Shown here: piece by piece, positions 11,086 through 24,700 of the stretch
Layout: the number at the start of each line of letters is the position of its first letter
Numbering within the stretch: position 1 is the first letter of the stretch
Source of the DNA: Terana coerulea
Taxonomy: Eukaryota > Basidiomycota > Agaricomycetes > Polyporales > Phanerochaetaceae
Reading direction: 5' to 3'
NCBI GenBank assembly: GCA_024811115.1
Contig: JAKOGH010000708.1
Location: 1 to 64,000, forward strand
Length of the DNA: 64,000 nt
Translations under genes and position numbers: made by a program
The notes under the pieces: model-generated
Databases searched by the model: none
Told to the model about the DNA's origin: nothing
The model's input: the letters and a program-made list of their open reading frames with translations, nothing else

Positions 11086-11537
11086 AGTTGGACTGGGTGA
11101 CGGTTTGAGAGATGAGGCTTTGTGGCGGTATCATCACATCAGTGACGGTCACGTGATAGCTTTGTGACCTGTGACCAGGGCCACTGCCAACGCGACCACT
11201 GCACAGTCCGTACTTCTGCCTTGTATCTGCTTTGTGATTTCTTCAGTAATAGGAGTGCATTCCTCCAGAAGAGACCAAGAGTGCGGGATAAGTTCCAGTC
11301 TGTAGATATATACGAAACTAACTGGGTAGATGATGTCCGGTACGTCTCCACGGAAACACGAGCTGAACGTTGAACGCTGACACTACCGGCGTCGTTCTCT
11401 AGAATCTACGGAGTCACTTTTGGGCCACCGGAAGCATGATGTTTACGGTGTACCATGTGGGGCTTGAACAATAGGACTGAGTTGACCGGTATGGTTGGCT
11501 ACTCGCTGGTGGTCTGTGCCACTCCCGCCATACACGT

Positions 11538-11546
11538 TAATAAGAG
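11538..11546 (+). promoter_or_regulatory. TATA-like element of FunK1 copy 1
   Basis: TTAATAAGAG lies about 110 bases before the start codon. The same place in copy 2 (14928-14935) reads AATAAAAG, so the element is kept in both units. Confidence 0.4.
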
Positions 11547-11653
11547 CATCGCTTCCTCAGTTAAAACCCCTACACCCACTCATCCCTCCCACATTGATCA
11601 ATCCTTCTTCCCAACCAGCTTGCTCGCCGCTGTACGGACACACTCGTCGCAAG

Positions 11654-14383
11654 ATGTCGCTATCCTCCATAGGCTCAGGAGAAGAATCTGAGGACTACCG
11701 TAACTGGGACGACAGTGACAAAATCACAGAGGAGCTGAACTGTTTGAATACACCCGATTTTGCGCCTCAGAAGTTCATCTCAGATTTGTTGCCCGGACTC
11801 GGGATGTCCGCGCGCCAGAGAGAAACGGCTGGGAAACTGCTCAGTGGACTGGACGGCTTGGACTATGACGCTGTGGATGAGGGCGCGATGAATCCAATAC
11901 TGGTATGCTTGTGCGAGCTACCGATACGGAGGATATGCTGAATCTCGCTTCGTAACAGTGCAAGGCGTTCAACACTGTGTTAAAAATGGCCAAGTCGGAC
12001 TACGCCTTCAAGGACACCGCGCCTGCCAAGAAGGAGCCCAAGCGCGAACGTAAAGTCTCCATCACTTATTACTCCTCCTCATCACAATTTTCGAAGGCCT
12101 TCGACTCCTCGAGGCATTACCCCGACCTTGCTCTGTACGAAACCCACCCCACCGCTCGCTCGCAGCACAGACCGTCAGAGGAAGAGGTCTCCTCAGCCCC
12201 GCAGGAGCGCAGGAGGCATCTTGCAGCGGTGTCCTGGGCATGGATGACCGCCTTTGTGGACGTCAAACGCGCCGACAGAGAATCCGGGATCCTCATGGCT
12301 GTCAAGGCAGAAGCCAATACGAGCCGCCCGGGGCTCAGCGCTCGCGCGAACAGCTGCATTGTCGCGTCGGAGATATTCCAGCATCACCACCGCACCCATC
12401 TCTTTTCCATCAGCATCGCGGGTCCGCGTGCAGTTGTGCAACGGTGGGACCGTGCGGGTGCGCTTCTCACCGCGCCCATCGACCTCAAGACAGATGCTAT
12501 AATTCTGTTGGATTTCGTGTTTCGGCTCAGGGCGGGCGAGTCGAGCGCAACTGGGATACGATGAAACTGTTGAACTGGCAACGAAGGCGGAAGTGGGGAA
12601 GCTTCGCAAGTTTACTCCCGCGACACCAAATCCGTATCTGGAGAAACGTCGAGACCTCATGCTGAACAACGCCTCGCATTACCCCATCATGAAGGTAAGT
12701 AGTGCTTGGTACTCGTCACCACACGATTATGCTCATGCATGCTCTTGCAGATGCGATGTGAGACGCTGCCACCCGCAGCACCGGGCAAAACGCGCTCGTC
12801 TTCGGGCCCTCAGAGCCGTGCCTATCTCATCGGGAAACCTGTCTCACGCTCACAGCTCATATTCGGCCGCGCGACTCGAGGCTATATCGCGTACGACATC
12901 GCTGCTGACCGTCTCGTGTTCATCAAGGACTACTGGCGAGACTCTGACCCTGGCTCGCACCCCGAGCTTGACGGATACACTCGCCTGCAAAAGGCAGACG
13001 TGCAGTACGTTGCCACGGCTCTCGGCGGCGGAGATGTGGGCGGGGCGAAAGGCCAAATTACGCTAACGGACAAATGGGCGGCCGAGGTAGGCTCGCAGGA
13101 GGAGCGTGTGCATTCCAGGCTTGTTCTTAAGCAGGTTGGACGAGGGTTGAAGACATACGCGAACACGTACGAGCTCATGTCTGTTGTGAGGGACGCTATC
13201 ATCGGTGCGCCTCATAGCAATTCCTCGTATACTTTCGAGGACTAATGAGTTTTCAGGGCATCAACAGGCATGGGAGAAGGCGGGCGTTCTTCATCGGGAT
13301 ATCAGTGTAGCGAATGTGATGATCGACGCCGAATCTCCTCCAGGGACCGCTGTGGGCTTTCTCAACGACTGGGATATGTTCAAGTTTAAGGAAGACATGG
13401 AGAGTGAGGCCGACAAGCCGACGGATTGGATCTGTGTAAGCCACCTTGCTCCATTTGCGGCCAACCTCGGGAATTCACCCCTTATTCTATAGGGTACCGA
13501 GCGATATCATTCTGCGTTGATGGGTATTTACCGCAAGAAGCCCAAGGAAGTCTCAGACGATTTAGAGTCCTTCGTCTACGTCCTCGCAGACATGGGCTTC
13601 CGCTTCCAGCTCCACCGCTACTCCCCATCGTGTGGCTTGGATGTGAGCAAGGCCAGGCTCGCGTACCACAACCGCGGCAACACGTGGTTCAACCTGCATC
13701 TGTACGGCGCCATGCACGGTGGTGAGAAGACGACGCCTAAGGAGCGACTCATGGCCATCGCGGTTCTGAGACCCATCGTCGACCTCCGGCGGCTAAGGGG
13801 CGGGCACCAGGCGCTGTTCGAGAGATTGCTCGATATGCTATATGAGCTATTGCACCAGCACTACGAAGCAATTGATCCCGAGCCGATCAAGAAGTACATC
13901 GGAAAACACCACAAGACATGGGACCCGGACGTCCTTGCGGAGACTATAAAGTCTTCGCAGAATTGCAGGTTAAAGCACGGGTTGCGCCCGCCGGCTCGAG
14001 TCCTCGACTCGCACGGACCAATGCTGGAGCTATTCGACGCGATTCTGAAGACATGGGACGAGCACCCGGGACGATTTCCCAAGGCCGACAAGTTTATGGA
14101 TCAGTACTACAAGATGGGCACGGAGCCGACGCCGAAGTCAGTGAGGCGGCTGCGTGAGGAGGAAGAGGAGGAGGAGCGCCAGCGCATGCGGGTGGAAGAG
14201 AAGCGTTTGGAAGAGGAGGCGAAGGCGAAGGCTGACGCTGACGCTGAGAAGAAGCGCTTGATGGACGAGGCAAAGGTGAGGGCAAACGCTGAGAAGAGAG
14301 CTGAAAGGGCGGTGAAGAGGAGGGCAGCGGCAGAGGCTGAGGCAGCAGGCCAGAAGCCCCAGAGAAAGCGAAGGCGCCGATAG
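11654..14383 (+). CDS. FunK1-type fungal protein kinase, copy 1
   Basis: FunK1 kinases are a fungus-specific family greatly expanded in Agaricomycetes and thought to act in multicellular development. Start is ATG 11654 (MSLSSIGSG). Introns by eye are 11903-11958, 12695-12750, 13205-13256 and 13436-13492. The catalytic loop VLHRDISVANVM has the HRD aspartate. The metal-binding block reads GFLNDWDMF, so an NDWD form takes the place of DFG, as is usual in this family. The C-terminus is a charged coiled coil of E/K/R/A repeats ending in a basic cluster (KPQRKRRRR), probably a nuclear signal. A one-base insertion near 12525-12545, seen against copy 2, throws the frame before YDETVEL. The gene is therefore either broken there or miscalled. 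Confidence 0.85.
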
Positions 14384-14927
14384 AAATTCCACCGATACAA
14401 TTTAGAGAAATATATCTCAATAAATGTGGATAGTCTCGACGCAGCGTAGGCGGTGAATGCGATGTCACATTTCTTTGGACTGGGTGACGGTTTAAGAGAA
14501 GAGCCTTTGTGGCGTCGTGTCACCTATATAGTATCATCACATCAGTGACAGTCACGCCATGGCTCTGTGACTCGTGACTCGGAGTCCCTGTCAACGCAAC
14601 CACACAGTCCTTACATCTACCTTGTATCTGCTTTGTGTTCTCCTTAGCGATAGCCATGCATTCCTGAGACGAGATCAAGATTTGGGCTGATTTTCAGTCT
14701 GTAGCCATCCACGACACCAACTTGTTAGATGAAGTCCGGTGCGTCTTAAAGACACAAATTCGAGCTGAACGCTGACACTACTTGTACTCAAGATTCTGCG
14801 GTGCCCCTTTGGGCCACTGGAAGCATGATGTTTACGGCCTATGACGTGGGGCTTGGACAATAGCACCGGGCTGACCGGCATGGTTGGCCACTCGTCGGTG
14901 GTCTGTGCCACTCCCGCCCTACACGTT

Positions 14928-14935
14928 AATAAAAG
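14928..14935 (+). promoter_or_regulatory. TATA-like element of FunK1 copy 2
   Basis: AATAAAAG lies about 125 bases before the ATG at 15061, matching the position of the TATA-like word in copy 1. Confidence 0.45.
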
Positions 14936-15060
14936 CATCGCTTCCTCAGTTGCAAGCTTCCTACCTCTTCAGCCCCCCCCCCTCCCAATCTTCGGTTTTC
15001 TACGCAGCTTCTCTCCTCATATATTCTACTCGCCCTCTCTACGAACGATTTGGTCGCAAG

Positions 15061-17763
15061 ATGTCGCTATCCGAGCTAGACTCTGGGGAATCTGAGAGCT
15101 GCCGTAGCTGGGACGATAGCTACGATTTGAACTGGGGGATGGACAGCAGAAATGTGCCAGGCTTTCCTCCCAAAATATTCTCCTCGTACTACCTTCCTAA
15201 GCTCGGGATGTCTGCAAGCCAGAAAGAAAAGGCCGGGAAATTGCTCAGTGAATTGGAGGATTTGGACTATGATGATACGGGGAAGATGAAATGAATCCAA
15301 TCTTTGGTATGCTGTCACACGATTCATTGGCAGAAAATTCATGCTGATATCGCCGTCGGGCAGTGTAAGGCGTTCAACACTGTGCTGAAGATGGCCAACT
15401 CGACCTACGTGTTTAAGGATACCACGCATGCCAGGAAGGTGCCAAAGGACGTGCATCACGACTCCGATTCTTATGGCTCAAGATTATCACAGTCCCCCGA
15501 GGCTTCAGGCTCGCGGAGGCGCGCCCCAGACCTTGCTCTCTACGAGACCCACGCGACTGCTCGCTCACAGTACCGACTTTCCGACGAAGACGCCTCTTTC
15601 GCGTCACCACATCGGAAGAAGCATCTGGCAAACGTGTCCTGGGCGTGGATGCCCGCTTTTGTGGACGTCAAACGTGCCGACGAGGAATCCGGGACTCTCA
15701 TAGCTTCGGACCACATCGAGCCGGGCTTGAACGACAAGGCGCTGAGTGCCCGCGCGAACACATACGTCGTTGCGTCGGAAATATTCCATTATCAGCACCG
15801 CACCCATCTCTTCTCCATAACCATATCTGGGCTGCGTGCTGTCCTACATCGGTGGGACCGCGCGGGTGCGACTATCACCATTCCCATCGACCTCAAGACC
15901 GATGCTATCATCCTGTTGGACTTTGTGTATCGACTGGGGCGGGCGAGCAGAAAGCAGCTGGGGTACGATGAGACCGTTGAACTGGCGACGAAGTCGGAGG
16001 TGGCGAAGCTTCGGAAATATCGACCCACGACACCGAACAAATATTTGGAGGATCATCGAGATTTCGTGCTTAACAACATTTCGCATTATCCCATCATGAA
16101 GGTTAGTAATCAGTAGTTGTCACCGTATGGTCGTCCTTATACGTAATGTGGTAGCTGCGTTGCGATACACTACCCCCAACAACCCCTGGCAGGACTCGCT
16201 CTTCGTCCGGCGCTCAGAGTCGCGTCTACCTCATCGGAAAGCCTATCTCACAACCTAATGTGATATTCGGACGAGCAACCAGAGGGTATATTGCATACGA
16301 CATCGCCGTCGACCGCCTCGTATTCATCAAGGATTACTGGCGCAACTCAAAGCGGGGCTCGCATCCCGAGCTAGACGTGTACATTCGCCTGCAAGAAGCG
16401 GGCGTACAGCATGTGGCGACGGCCCTTGGTGGCGGCGACGTTCTCGGGCGGAAAGGTCAGGTTTCACAAACGGACAAGCTTGATGTCGAGGGCCCAATAC
16501 GTCTTGAGGAGCGCACGCATTCCAGGCTCGTTCTGAAGCAAGTCGGACGAAAGCTGAAGACGTACGAGAACACATACGAGCTCATGTCTGTCGTGAGGGA
16601 CGCCCTCATCGGTGCGTCTTCCACCATTGTCTGCGCACATCGAGACTGAGGAGTTTGCAGGGCATCAGCAGGCGTGGGAGAAGGCGGGCGTACTTCATCG
16701 CGATATCAGCGTAGCGAATGTGATGATTGACTCCGAATCTCCTCCTGGCACCGCCATCGGCTTTCTCAACGACTGGGACATGTTCAAGTTCAAGGAAGAT
16801 CTTGAGCGGGACGCCAACAAGCCCATGGACTTGGGATGTGTAAGCCGTCCCGCTTGGCCAGTAGCAAAATATGCGAACTGATTACGCCCATCCACAGGGC
16901 ACGGAAAGATACCAATCCACAGTGTTGGGAATTTACGAGAAGAAGCCGAAGGAGGTCTCGGATGACCTTGAATCCTTCGTGTACGTCCTCGCCGACATGG
17001 GCTACCGCTTCCAGCGCCACCCGAACAGCCCAAGGTGTGCTGTGGACGTCAGCAAGGTCAGGCTCGCCCAAATCAACCGCCAGAATAGGCAGTTCTTCGC
17101 GGAGCTGTCCATTACCATGTACGGCAACAGGAGCAATACGGTCATGAGGCGGCTCGGCGCCATATCCTTGCTGGAACCCATTGTCGAATTGTACCGGCTG
17201 AAGAGCGGGCGCCAGGTGCTGTTGGTGGAGTTGCTTGATGCGCTGTACGAGCTCCTGCACCGGCATTACAAGGCAATCGACCCCGAGCCGCTCAAGGAGT
17301 ACGTAAGCGAGTACCACAAAAGCATCACTCAAACGTCTTTGGCGAAGTTCATCGGGGGCTTGAGGACGAAGAGCTGCCGCCGGCGCGGGTGCTCGACGCA
17401 CACGGGCCTATGCTGGAGGTGTTCGACGAGATCCTCAAGACGTGGGATGAGCATCCTGAGCGCTATCCCAAGGACGACAAGTTCGTGGATCAGTACTACA
17501 AGAGGGGAACGAAGCAAACGCCGAAGTCGTTGCAGCTGTTGCGAGAAGAAGAGCGTCGGGAGCAGGAGGAGCGGCATCGTGTATGGCTGGAGGAGAGGCG
17601 TTTGGCAGACGAGGCGAAGGCGAAGGCTGACGCTGAGAAGCAGCGCTTGAAGGACGAGGCGAGGGCGAAGTATAACGCTGAGAGGAAAGCTCAGAGGGCG
17701 GCGAAGCGGAAGGCAGCAGAGGAAGCAGGCCAGAAGCCCCAGAAGAAGCGAAAGCGCTGGTAG
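15061..17763 (+). pseudogene. FunK1-type fungal protein kinase, copy 2, with frame breaks
   Basis: Parallel to copy 1: start MSLSELDSGESES, introns by eye 15307-15363, 16102-16154, 16612-16660 and 16840-16897. It has the same VLHRDISVANVM loop and NDWD block and a coiled-coil tail ending KKRKRW. Two breaks are visible. Exon 1 meets a TGA at 15292, five codons before its donor site, where small indels differ from copy 1. Near 17360 the frame slips between the helical domain and LPPARVLDAHGP. Intron 1 has no stop in frame, so a shorter protein starting at 15304 is conceivable. Without the breaks it would be a full-length kinase of about 800 residues. Whether it is dead or only badly read cannot be told here. 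Confidence 0.75.
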
Positions 17764-19242
17764 AAAGTTCGTCGGTACGGATTAAGATAATGGATTTGAA
17801 GTAATGGTAGCAGTTGTAATACAGTACACTGGAAAGCGGTGGATGCGATGTTACACTTCTCAGTACCGAGGTTATTACAAGACCAGCCTGACTGTCCGGT
17901 TGCGGGCTGAACCACTCGACCTTCCTTTTCGGGTTGACACTGGCAGATCACGTGGCAGCGAGATAGCTTCGCTCGCCGCAACCGCTCTGAGGTGTCTCTC
18001 TCCCCTACCGCGTACAAGGCCAGATAAATGCACAACTCACGCAATTACTGCCGGTATGCACATCATTGATGCACAGAGATGGAGGAGATAGGGCTAGCCC
18101 GTCATCGTAGCGAAGGAATCTTTGGGGAATCTCGGCCTTCACAGCATTTTCGAGTCTCAACGGACGAATCTCGGTAGCCTTGCCATGGTGGAAACTCTTC
18201 AGGTTTTCTGGCGCGTGGAATATTCGTCAGTGCTCACACGACGCTGACATGTCAGAATATTCAAACACCTCCAGGCACCCTCCCTCACGCTGCCCTGCGC
18301 GCGCAGCCTCCATTTACTGCAGTCAGTTCTATAACCTATGTTGCGAGTTGCTAAACTGCTACTGATATCATAGTTTTGTTTGCAACAGACATGGGCGGTG
18401 CACGCTTTATCGATTTATCCCCTCAATCGTCTAGAGAGGACTTGGTCTGCGGCCCTGGGAACTTTATTACTCAGGTCCCAGCGCGAACCCCGACCGAGGG
18501 GCGGTTGTTGGTGGCGGCATATCATATCTCAAGCTTAATGAAACCATATCTCCCTCCTGCTGTTCGCCAACAGTGCCCAATTAGCAGTGGAAACGCTGCG
18601 ATAAGGCGGGTTCAGGAACGACCATCCCAGCTGAACCGGCTTTTAGTCCCCGACAAGTCACAGTAGTCGCCATAGACCGAAACGACGCCGACGATCTTAG
18701 GCAAGAACATAACGGTCTTGACTGTTTTTATTTGCTTTCTCTTCTGGACGGTCTCAGCATGTTAGTAAGCGCACGCTAGAATGATCTCAGGCAACCCGTA
18801 GTGCACTCATTTGTCGCACATACTTAGGTCTGGCATTGGCTGGGCTTTCGCAGTCGGTATGCGTAGTCGGTCAAGCTAATGATCTTCGTGCGCCTCAGTC
18901 CTCCATCTCATCTGTCAAATCAATGTCACTGACCGTGATATACTCTCACAGCGCGCGGCTTTCATGCGTACGGTGCTACAACCGCAAGCGACATATCACC
19001 AAGTGACCGGACTGGATGCCTCCATGTCTAGTTATCGGAAGTCGCGCGACCGTCGGAAGGATTACATTGTTCCGCCCTGTCAATGGTGGCGGACACCTGT
19101 AAGGACGTAACTGCCCACCAGCACCCCCTAGGCCCTGTGGGACGTGCTGGCGCGACGTGCAGTAATTATAAGACATCATCCGTCTCGTTCAGAACAGTCC
19201 GGTTATCTAAACGTACGCCCTTCTCCACCTCTCTTCTCCGTC
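17764..19242. other. Intergenic region, no gene recognised
   Basis: About 1.5 kb between FunK1 copy 2 and the first DUF6533 gene. Only short open frames with no familiar protein are seen, such as 18376-18666. An ATTATAAGA word near 19165 could serve the gene at 19243. Confidence 0.4.
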
Positions 19243-20944
19243 ATGGCAAAGTCATTGCAAGATAGCGTGCCAACTACAGTCGTCGTGGAACTGTACGTCC
19301 TATGACTCACCTTCTGCCGTAGTTCGCGCGCTAACTTGTGTAGAGTGAACATCACCTACATCACGGTCGCCCTTACAGGTATGTTCAGCTCTCTTCCGAA
19401 CGCGGATTCTCGCTGAAGTGAGCATCGCTCAGCGCTGGCTGTATATGAGTGCTTGATCACATTCTCACAAGAGGTGGCCACCGCGTGGCAGCGGCGTTTT
19501 ACTGTGACCTCTGTGTTGCTGGTCTCCACCCGGTGGGTTATGTTCGCGAACGCTTTGTGGTCGATATGGGCGCTAGGCGCAAATACCAAGGTGCGAGCGG
19601 GTCACAGTCCTTTACTTGAGGTCTTCGCTGACGCTTCTGGCACTTTGCACACAGGAGTACGTCAGTTTACTGTACTTCAGTGTTCGGTATTTTGATCGGA
19701 CTCGACGCAGGTGCGAGCCAGTGAGTATAGTGGGATTCGTGCTTGAGTTTACCAGCTTCACTCAGACCGCAGGTGCGCACATTGCGGAATTCAATACGCG
19801 CATACATGCTAATCATATTGGATACGCGTAGCATTCTCCGCATTGCGGGCTTCGGCCATCTGGAATAATAAGCGCAGAGTGTTTTTCCCTGTGTTCATTC
19901 TCGGACTTGCTCCAGTGATCTCAGACATTGTACGCGACCTTTTCTCCACCAAAAGGCTGGCACAAAAACTGATTAATCTTACCTATTTTGAAGTTCATTG
20001 CCGCGAGATCAACTTATGAATACATTCCAGGTCCTCCGTTCGGAATCTGTCTGCAGAACAATATGCTGTCAGACGAACAGAATATAATGTAAGCGCTGTT
20101 TGACCTGGCCTTTCCGTTCACAATTCAAAATGCTCAAGTTCTGTAGAGGTATGCTCTGTCTCGCATGTTGAGCCAAGGTGTTGGAAACTGACCGAGCCAG
20201 TGATCTATGCCACCCGTCTTTCACTGATCATGGCCGACCTCATCGTGCTTATCCTCACATGGATGGGGAACATATAAGGCCTACCGTGAAGCCCGTGATT
20301 TGCATATGGATGCGCCTATCTTCAAGTGTCTCATTCGCGATGGTACGTGAATCTATTCCCTTGGTGGCGTGAGCTCATAACGTGGTCTCCAGGCACTGCA
20401 TACTTTGCGTACGGGATCTATCTCCTCACTGCGGTCTTGTCAGATTAACTTACGCTGCACGCGCAGAATTTTGCTGGGACTTAATATCACTCAGATGATT
20501 CAATGGCACCATATCAGTAAGGATGCCTTTCCCGTGCTTTCTTCGCTGCAGAGACTCTCGCTAATGGTCATCAACACAGATCTCACTCCGGTCATCAGCT
20601 TGATGGTAGGCTAGCCTGCTCTCTATATGATCTGTCGCTCACAAACGGCTTCTCAGCCGCCTATCCTCGTTAGCAGGTTCATTATGAACCTGCGCCAGGT
20701 CAGAATCCCCGGAGAGCACGCGGGCGAGATGACGGCCAGCCAGCACGTCATCACGTCTCGCTTTTCGGCGGTGCACTTTCACGTTCCGTCGAACGTCCTG
20801 GGCAATATTGGGGAGCCACTCGACTACGGACACCATGAGCATCACAGCGTGCATGAAGAAGACGAACCAGTTACCCCTGATGAACTCGCTATCGAAGAGG
20901 TTGAACTTAAACGGGTCGCTGAGACATTGGATGTAGGTGAGTAG
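19243..20944 (+). CDS. DUF6533 family membrane protein, copy 1
   Basis: A multi-pass membrane protein of a family widespread in Agaricomycetes; no function is established. Start is MAKSLQDSVPTTVVVEL, then two short exons. The DUF6533 core follows as VYECLITFSQEVATAW and STRWVMF (19450-19560), then AFSALRASAIWNNKRRVF (19828-19880), a helix block LIMADLIVLILTW (20230-20265) and the last exon PPILVSRFIMNLRQ through GNIGEPLDYG to the TAG at 20942. The frame slips near 20265, where one base seems extra in GGATGGGGAACATATAAG. It is the most diverged DUF6533 gene of the three-fold array. Its 3' flank matches those of copies 2 and 3. Confidence 0.7.
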
Positions 20945-21742
20945 CATCATGCTAGGATCGCACAGGTAATGGGCTGATGAAATGGCTCTCCTGTAGTGGT
21001 ATATCTGTAAACAAACACTCGCTTATTGGACTTGATAGACAATTATTGTAACCTACGGACTATTACCTGCGTATTTTACAGCTAGATACTCAGACTCTTC
21101 CCGATTGTTGACTTGGAAAGGACTCAAGTTGGGAATTCGGGATAGAGGTGTTCAGGTGGTTGTGACAGGGGGTTGTCCCTAAGTCCTTTCTGCAACTCTG
21201 TACGCGTGACTGGTGTGCTCAGCGTTGTCGGTATTTACTTGAACAGTGTATAGTATATATAGGCTGGCCCTCGCATGCTGGATATTATGTGGAGGAGACT
21301 CGTCACCGGAAAACGCAATGAGCAACGCAACATTACGAGCGAGGTAGTTGAAGAGTAAAGCCGACCGTTTCAGTCGTCACGCTCTACGGCAACTCACTGC
21401 GATGGTCAGTCTCAAGCGACATGAGCTGCCATCGAGAAAACGTGGCAGTTCAAATCCAATCACAAATTATAGGTGTACACTACAGGGTCAGCGTGAACTC
21501 ACGAGACGTGTACTCGAAGAAGTGGATGGACTGCTATAGTACTACACCCCACTACCGTAAGTGATGTCTCAGCACACGGATATAGTACTCGAAAGCCAAC
21601 CACATACCTATCGTTTGGCACACTGGCGGATATTATGGTGTTCATATGGCGGACTCAGTCGGGTGGAATAACATAGACACTTCGGACCGTGCGAGCAAAT
21701 AGCATTCCAGACATCTATCCCATAGATAACACCTGTATGATC
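20945..21742 (+). repeat. Conserved intergenic block, unit A
   Basis: The same block follows each of the three DUF6533 genes of the array (also 27868-28481 and 35754-36580). Shared words are GGGATAGAGGTGTT, GTCCTTTCTGCA, a TATATATAGG-like word near 21255 and ATTATGTGGAGGAGA. In unit C a frame of 103 codons (36079-36390) stays open across it; here and in unit B that frame is broken. It may be a small gene relic or an untranslated region. Confidence 0.6.
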
Positions 21743-24700
21743 TCACAACCCCCGCAACCACACAACATACTCTCGCACCTCAGGACGCTGTTCAAGCGCC
21801 GGGACTTTCGCCAGCAATGCCGACACCGCAGAGCAAAATGGCGCATACAGCGTACGGCCAGTCGTGTCAAGACTCTGAGTTTGCGTAGGACGCTCGTAAT
21901 AAGACGAAGTATTGAGAAAGGAAAGGAGGACGGAAACGCAAGGCTTTGTGCATCACCTGCATCGTCGCCAGCATGGCAGCAACGTAGTTGACGTACTTGT
22001 CATTGTGCTCCGCGATGACAGGGTCGTCTGCAAACTCGCCTGTTAGGCTGCCTTCCAGGTTCGCGAAGATACCTGTGGCACCGAGTCATTCAGACTCCGT
22101 TCGCGATGAAAATGGTAGGTACTTACAGGCTAGGAAGGCCCCACGCTTCTCGACAAGGTCCACGCGGGTGAGCTCGTACTTGTTGGTTGATCCCACGGAA
22201 GAGATGGGCGCGCAGGGGATGCCCCGCAGAAGAGGATGCCGCAGCCCATCCGTGCTGAACACAAGTACAACGTACCCTGCTTCGGAGACTTGGCGCGGCA
22301 CAGCGAGCGCCGCGAAGAGGGTCCTCAAGAACTCATCTTGATGCACCTACCCTAAAGCGTAAGTCGCGAGTGAAGAGAAAGAGAAGGAGGGAAGTACGAA
22401 CAGAATATGCCGCGCCGTCCAACTTCAGAACCGTCGGCGCGAGATGCAACTCCGTGCGCCGCGTCCACAGCCATGCGGTCCCACGTCCGGACAACCTGTT
22501 GAAAGTAGAGCGCCCATTCCTACATTTCAATCGCCATGAACTCCGCACGTCAGCTTACAGTGCGAATAGGAAGAACTCACCCACCGCCCATTGCGCACGA
22601 GCACCACCGCGCAGCCGACCCAGCACTCGACCCACTCCTCCGTGTCCTGCGCGAGCGCGGCGTTGGTGCCCTCTACGCCAGAGATGGGGTAGATCCGTCT
22701 GCTAAGCTACGCGCAAAGCACACCGAAGACAGCTTTGAGGATCACGTCCTCGAGAACCTGCATTTTGCCTCAGTACTGCGTCTCCACCACGGCAGATAGA
22801 GTAAACGAGTAACCCACCCTGCACGTCTGCGCCTCCTTGGCTTTGGCCTCTCCCATCTCGGCGGAATCCTCGACATCCGCTCCACCATCCAGAGCCGCAG
22901 CAAAGTCAGGGTCATCCACGTCGAACCCAAAATCGCCGTAGTCTTCCTGGCTCTCCTCCTGCGGTGGCATGGCGGGCATGGTGGCGGTGGATAAAGGCGG
23001 CGGTAGGACGGCAGGGCGCACTTCGAGGAACGCGCACACCAGCAGCCGCATCTCGACCACGATGTGCGCCGTCGCGGCGAGGTTCGCAGACGCGGCAAAT
23101 ACACGGGTGACCCACGCTGTTAATCACGCCAAGTGATTTCGTCAGATGCATTGAACTAGGATGCAGGTGGGAGGGGCACTCACGTCCTTCGAGCGACGCA
23201 GGCTCGGGATAGCGCGCCGGCGCACGCGCGTCATCCATCCGCGGCGTCTCCAGCACGCGACGCGCACACACAAGCACCATCTGCGTCGTCTGCACGACCT
23301 CAGCCCACCGCCGCCCACCTTCCGTGTCTGCTGCCGCCGTTCTGATCGCCAGCGCCTGCGTCCGGCTCGCGTGCAGCGCTGATGACAAGCTTCAAGAACG
23401 CGGTGAACGCCGCGTCTGCGTGGTCAGGCACATACAGCAAGGCCGGCGCCAGGCTGGCCAGCTTGTGCTCCTTGAAAAACCGCGGGAAGTCCGGCTGGCG
23501 CTCGTGCAGCAGGTTCGCAAACCGTCGGGACTTGAGCGCGCCGAGCAGCGCACCGAGCGCGCGCGGGCGCAGCGTCCCGCAGGCCCCAGCCTCGGTGTGC
23601 GTGCACGCGGGCGGTAGGGCGCACGAGCAGCGCGACGTACCGGTCGCGTTTGGCGCAGTCCGCGTTCGGCGAGGTGCGCGTCCTTGTCCGCATCGGCGGC
23701 CAGCGGGGCAAGCGAGAGCGCGTGCGCGGCCAGCGGCAGCATGGGTGTGCCCGTGCTCATCCCGTGCGCGGAGAACTGGCTGAGCACACACAGGCTGAAG
23801 AGTGCGCCCCACAGTGCCTCGCTCGCGCCGAACTTCGACGGACGCAGCTGCAGCACGGCGGAGGTGTGCAGAGTCTGCCGCAGGATATCCCAGAATGCGT
23901 TCGCGCTGCTGGTGTACGTCGTGAAGTGGATTAGGCACACCCAGAGCTACAGGAAGGCAGAGATATCGGTTGCAAGAACGTACTGCGCTACACGCGACCT
24001 TGCGCGCGTAAGCTTATTCATCGGGAACCGTTGTTTCCGCCTCTTCTTCCCTGTAGCCTCCTCCTTCTCCTTCTCCTGGTCGGAACCACTTCTGGTGGCG
24101 ACATCCCCACAATCGCTCTCGCCGCTCGACAGCTCGCCGAGGCGTGTGCGGTACCACGCCTCCGCGATGCGACGCGCCTCCACCTTCATCTCCTTTTCCC
24201 TCCTCGCCTCGCCTCTCGATTTCTCTCGTGCCTCCCGCGCGTGCTTGCGCACCACGAAGGTGCCAGGCTCGAGCGCACGTGGCCTTGGTTTAGGCGGCGG
24301 CCTGAGCGGGAACACGCTCGCCCTCTGCTTGCTCTTGTCCGTATGCGCTGGATGCCGGCCGTCAGGCGACCCCGGCCTACTTCTCTCTCGTCCTCGTCTC
24401 CTCTGTCCGCCGCCGCTCTCCTCATCCAAGTCCAACTCGGCCGGGTCGACCTCGCCGTCGCTGCTCCGCTCGTCCCGCCTCTCGTACACTGCCTCCTCCG
24501 CCTCGTTCCTGCTCTCCCGCCCTCTATCCCGGTCGGACCCCGAGCGCGAGCGCGATCTTAAGTGCGAACGTGAGCGAGACCGCCGTCGTCTGTGCGGGAG
24601 GCTGTGGAACTTGACAATCGCGTCCGGGTTCGCGCGCATCTGACGCTTGTGTTGCTGTTGGTCGTACGCGTGCGGCTTCCGCTGCCGCACGTTCCGCTCG

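Larger units (their letters stand above)
11086..17860 (+). repeat. Tandem segmental duplication of a FunK1 locus, two units of about 3.4 kb
   Basis: Unit 1 runs about 11086-14477 and unit 2 about 14478-17860. Both open with GACTGGGTGACGGTTT and share the promoter words CTTGTATCTGCTTTGTG, GCCACTCCCGCC and ACACGTTAATAA before the start codon. Intron positions in the genes are identical. The coding parts have diverged, so the event is old enough for many substitutions. Confidence 0.85.

Noticed and set aside
10498..11100. 200-codon plus-strand open frame
   Set aside because: No family resemblance, odd composition and no sign of introns or a clear promoter. Kept as a remark in the intergenic entry, not as a gene.
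22370..24643. Long plus-strand frames opposite the unit A Mms22 copy, such as 23684-24643
   Set aside because: They are antisense shadows of the GC-rich minus-strand gene; the same happens opposite the copies at 28-32 kb and 37-42 kb.
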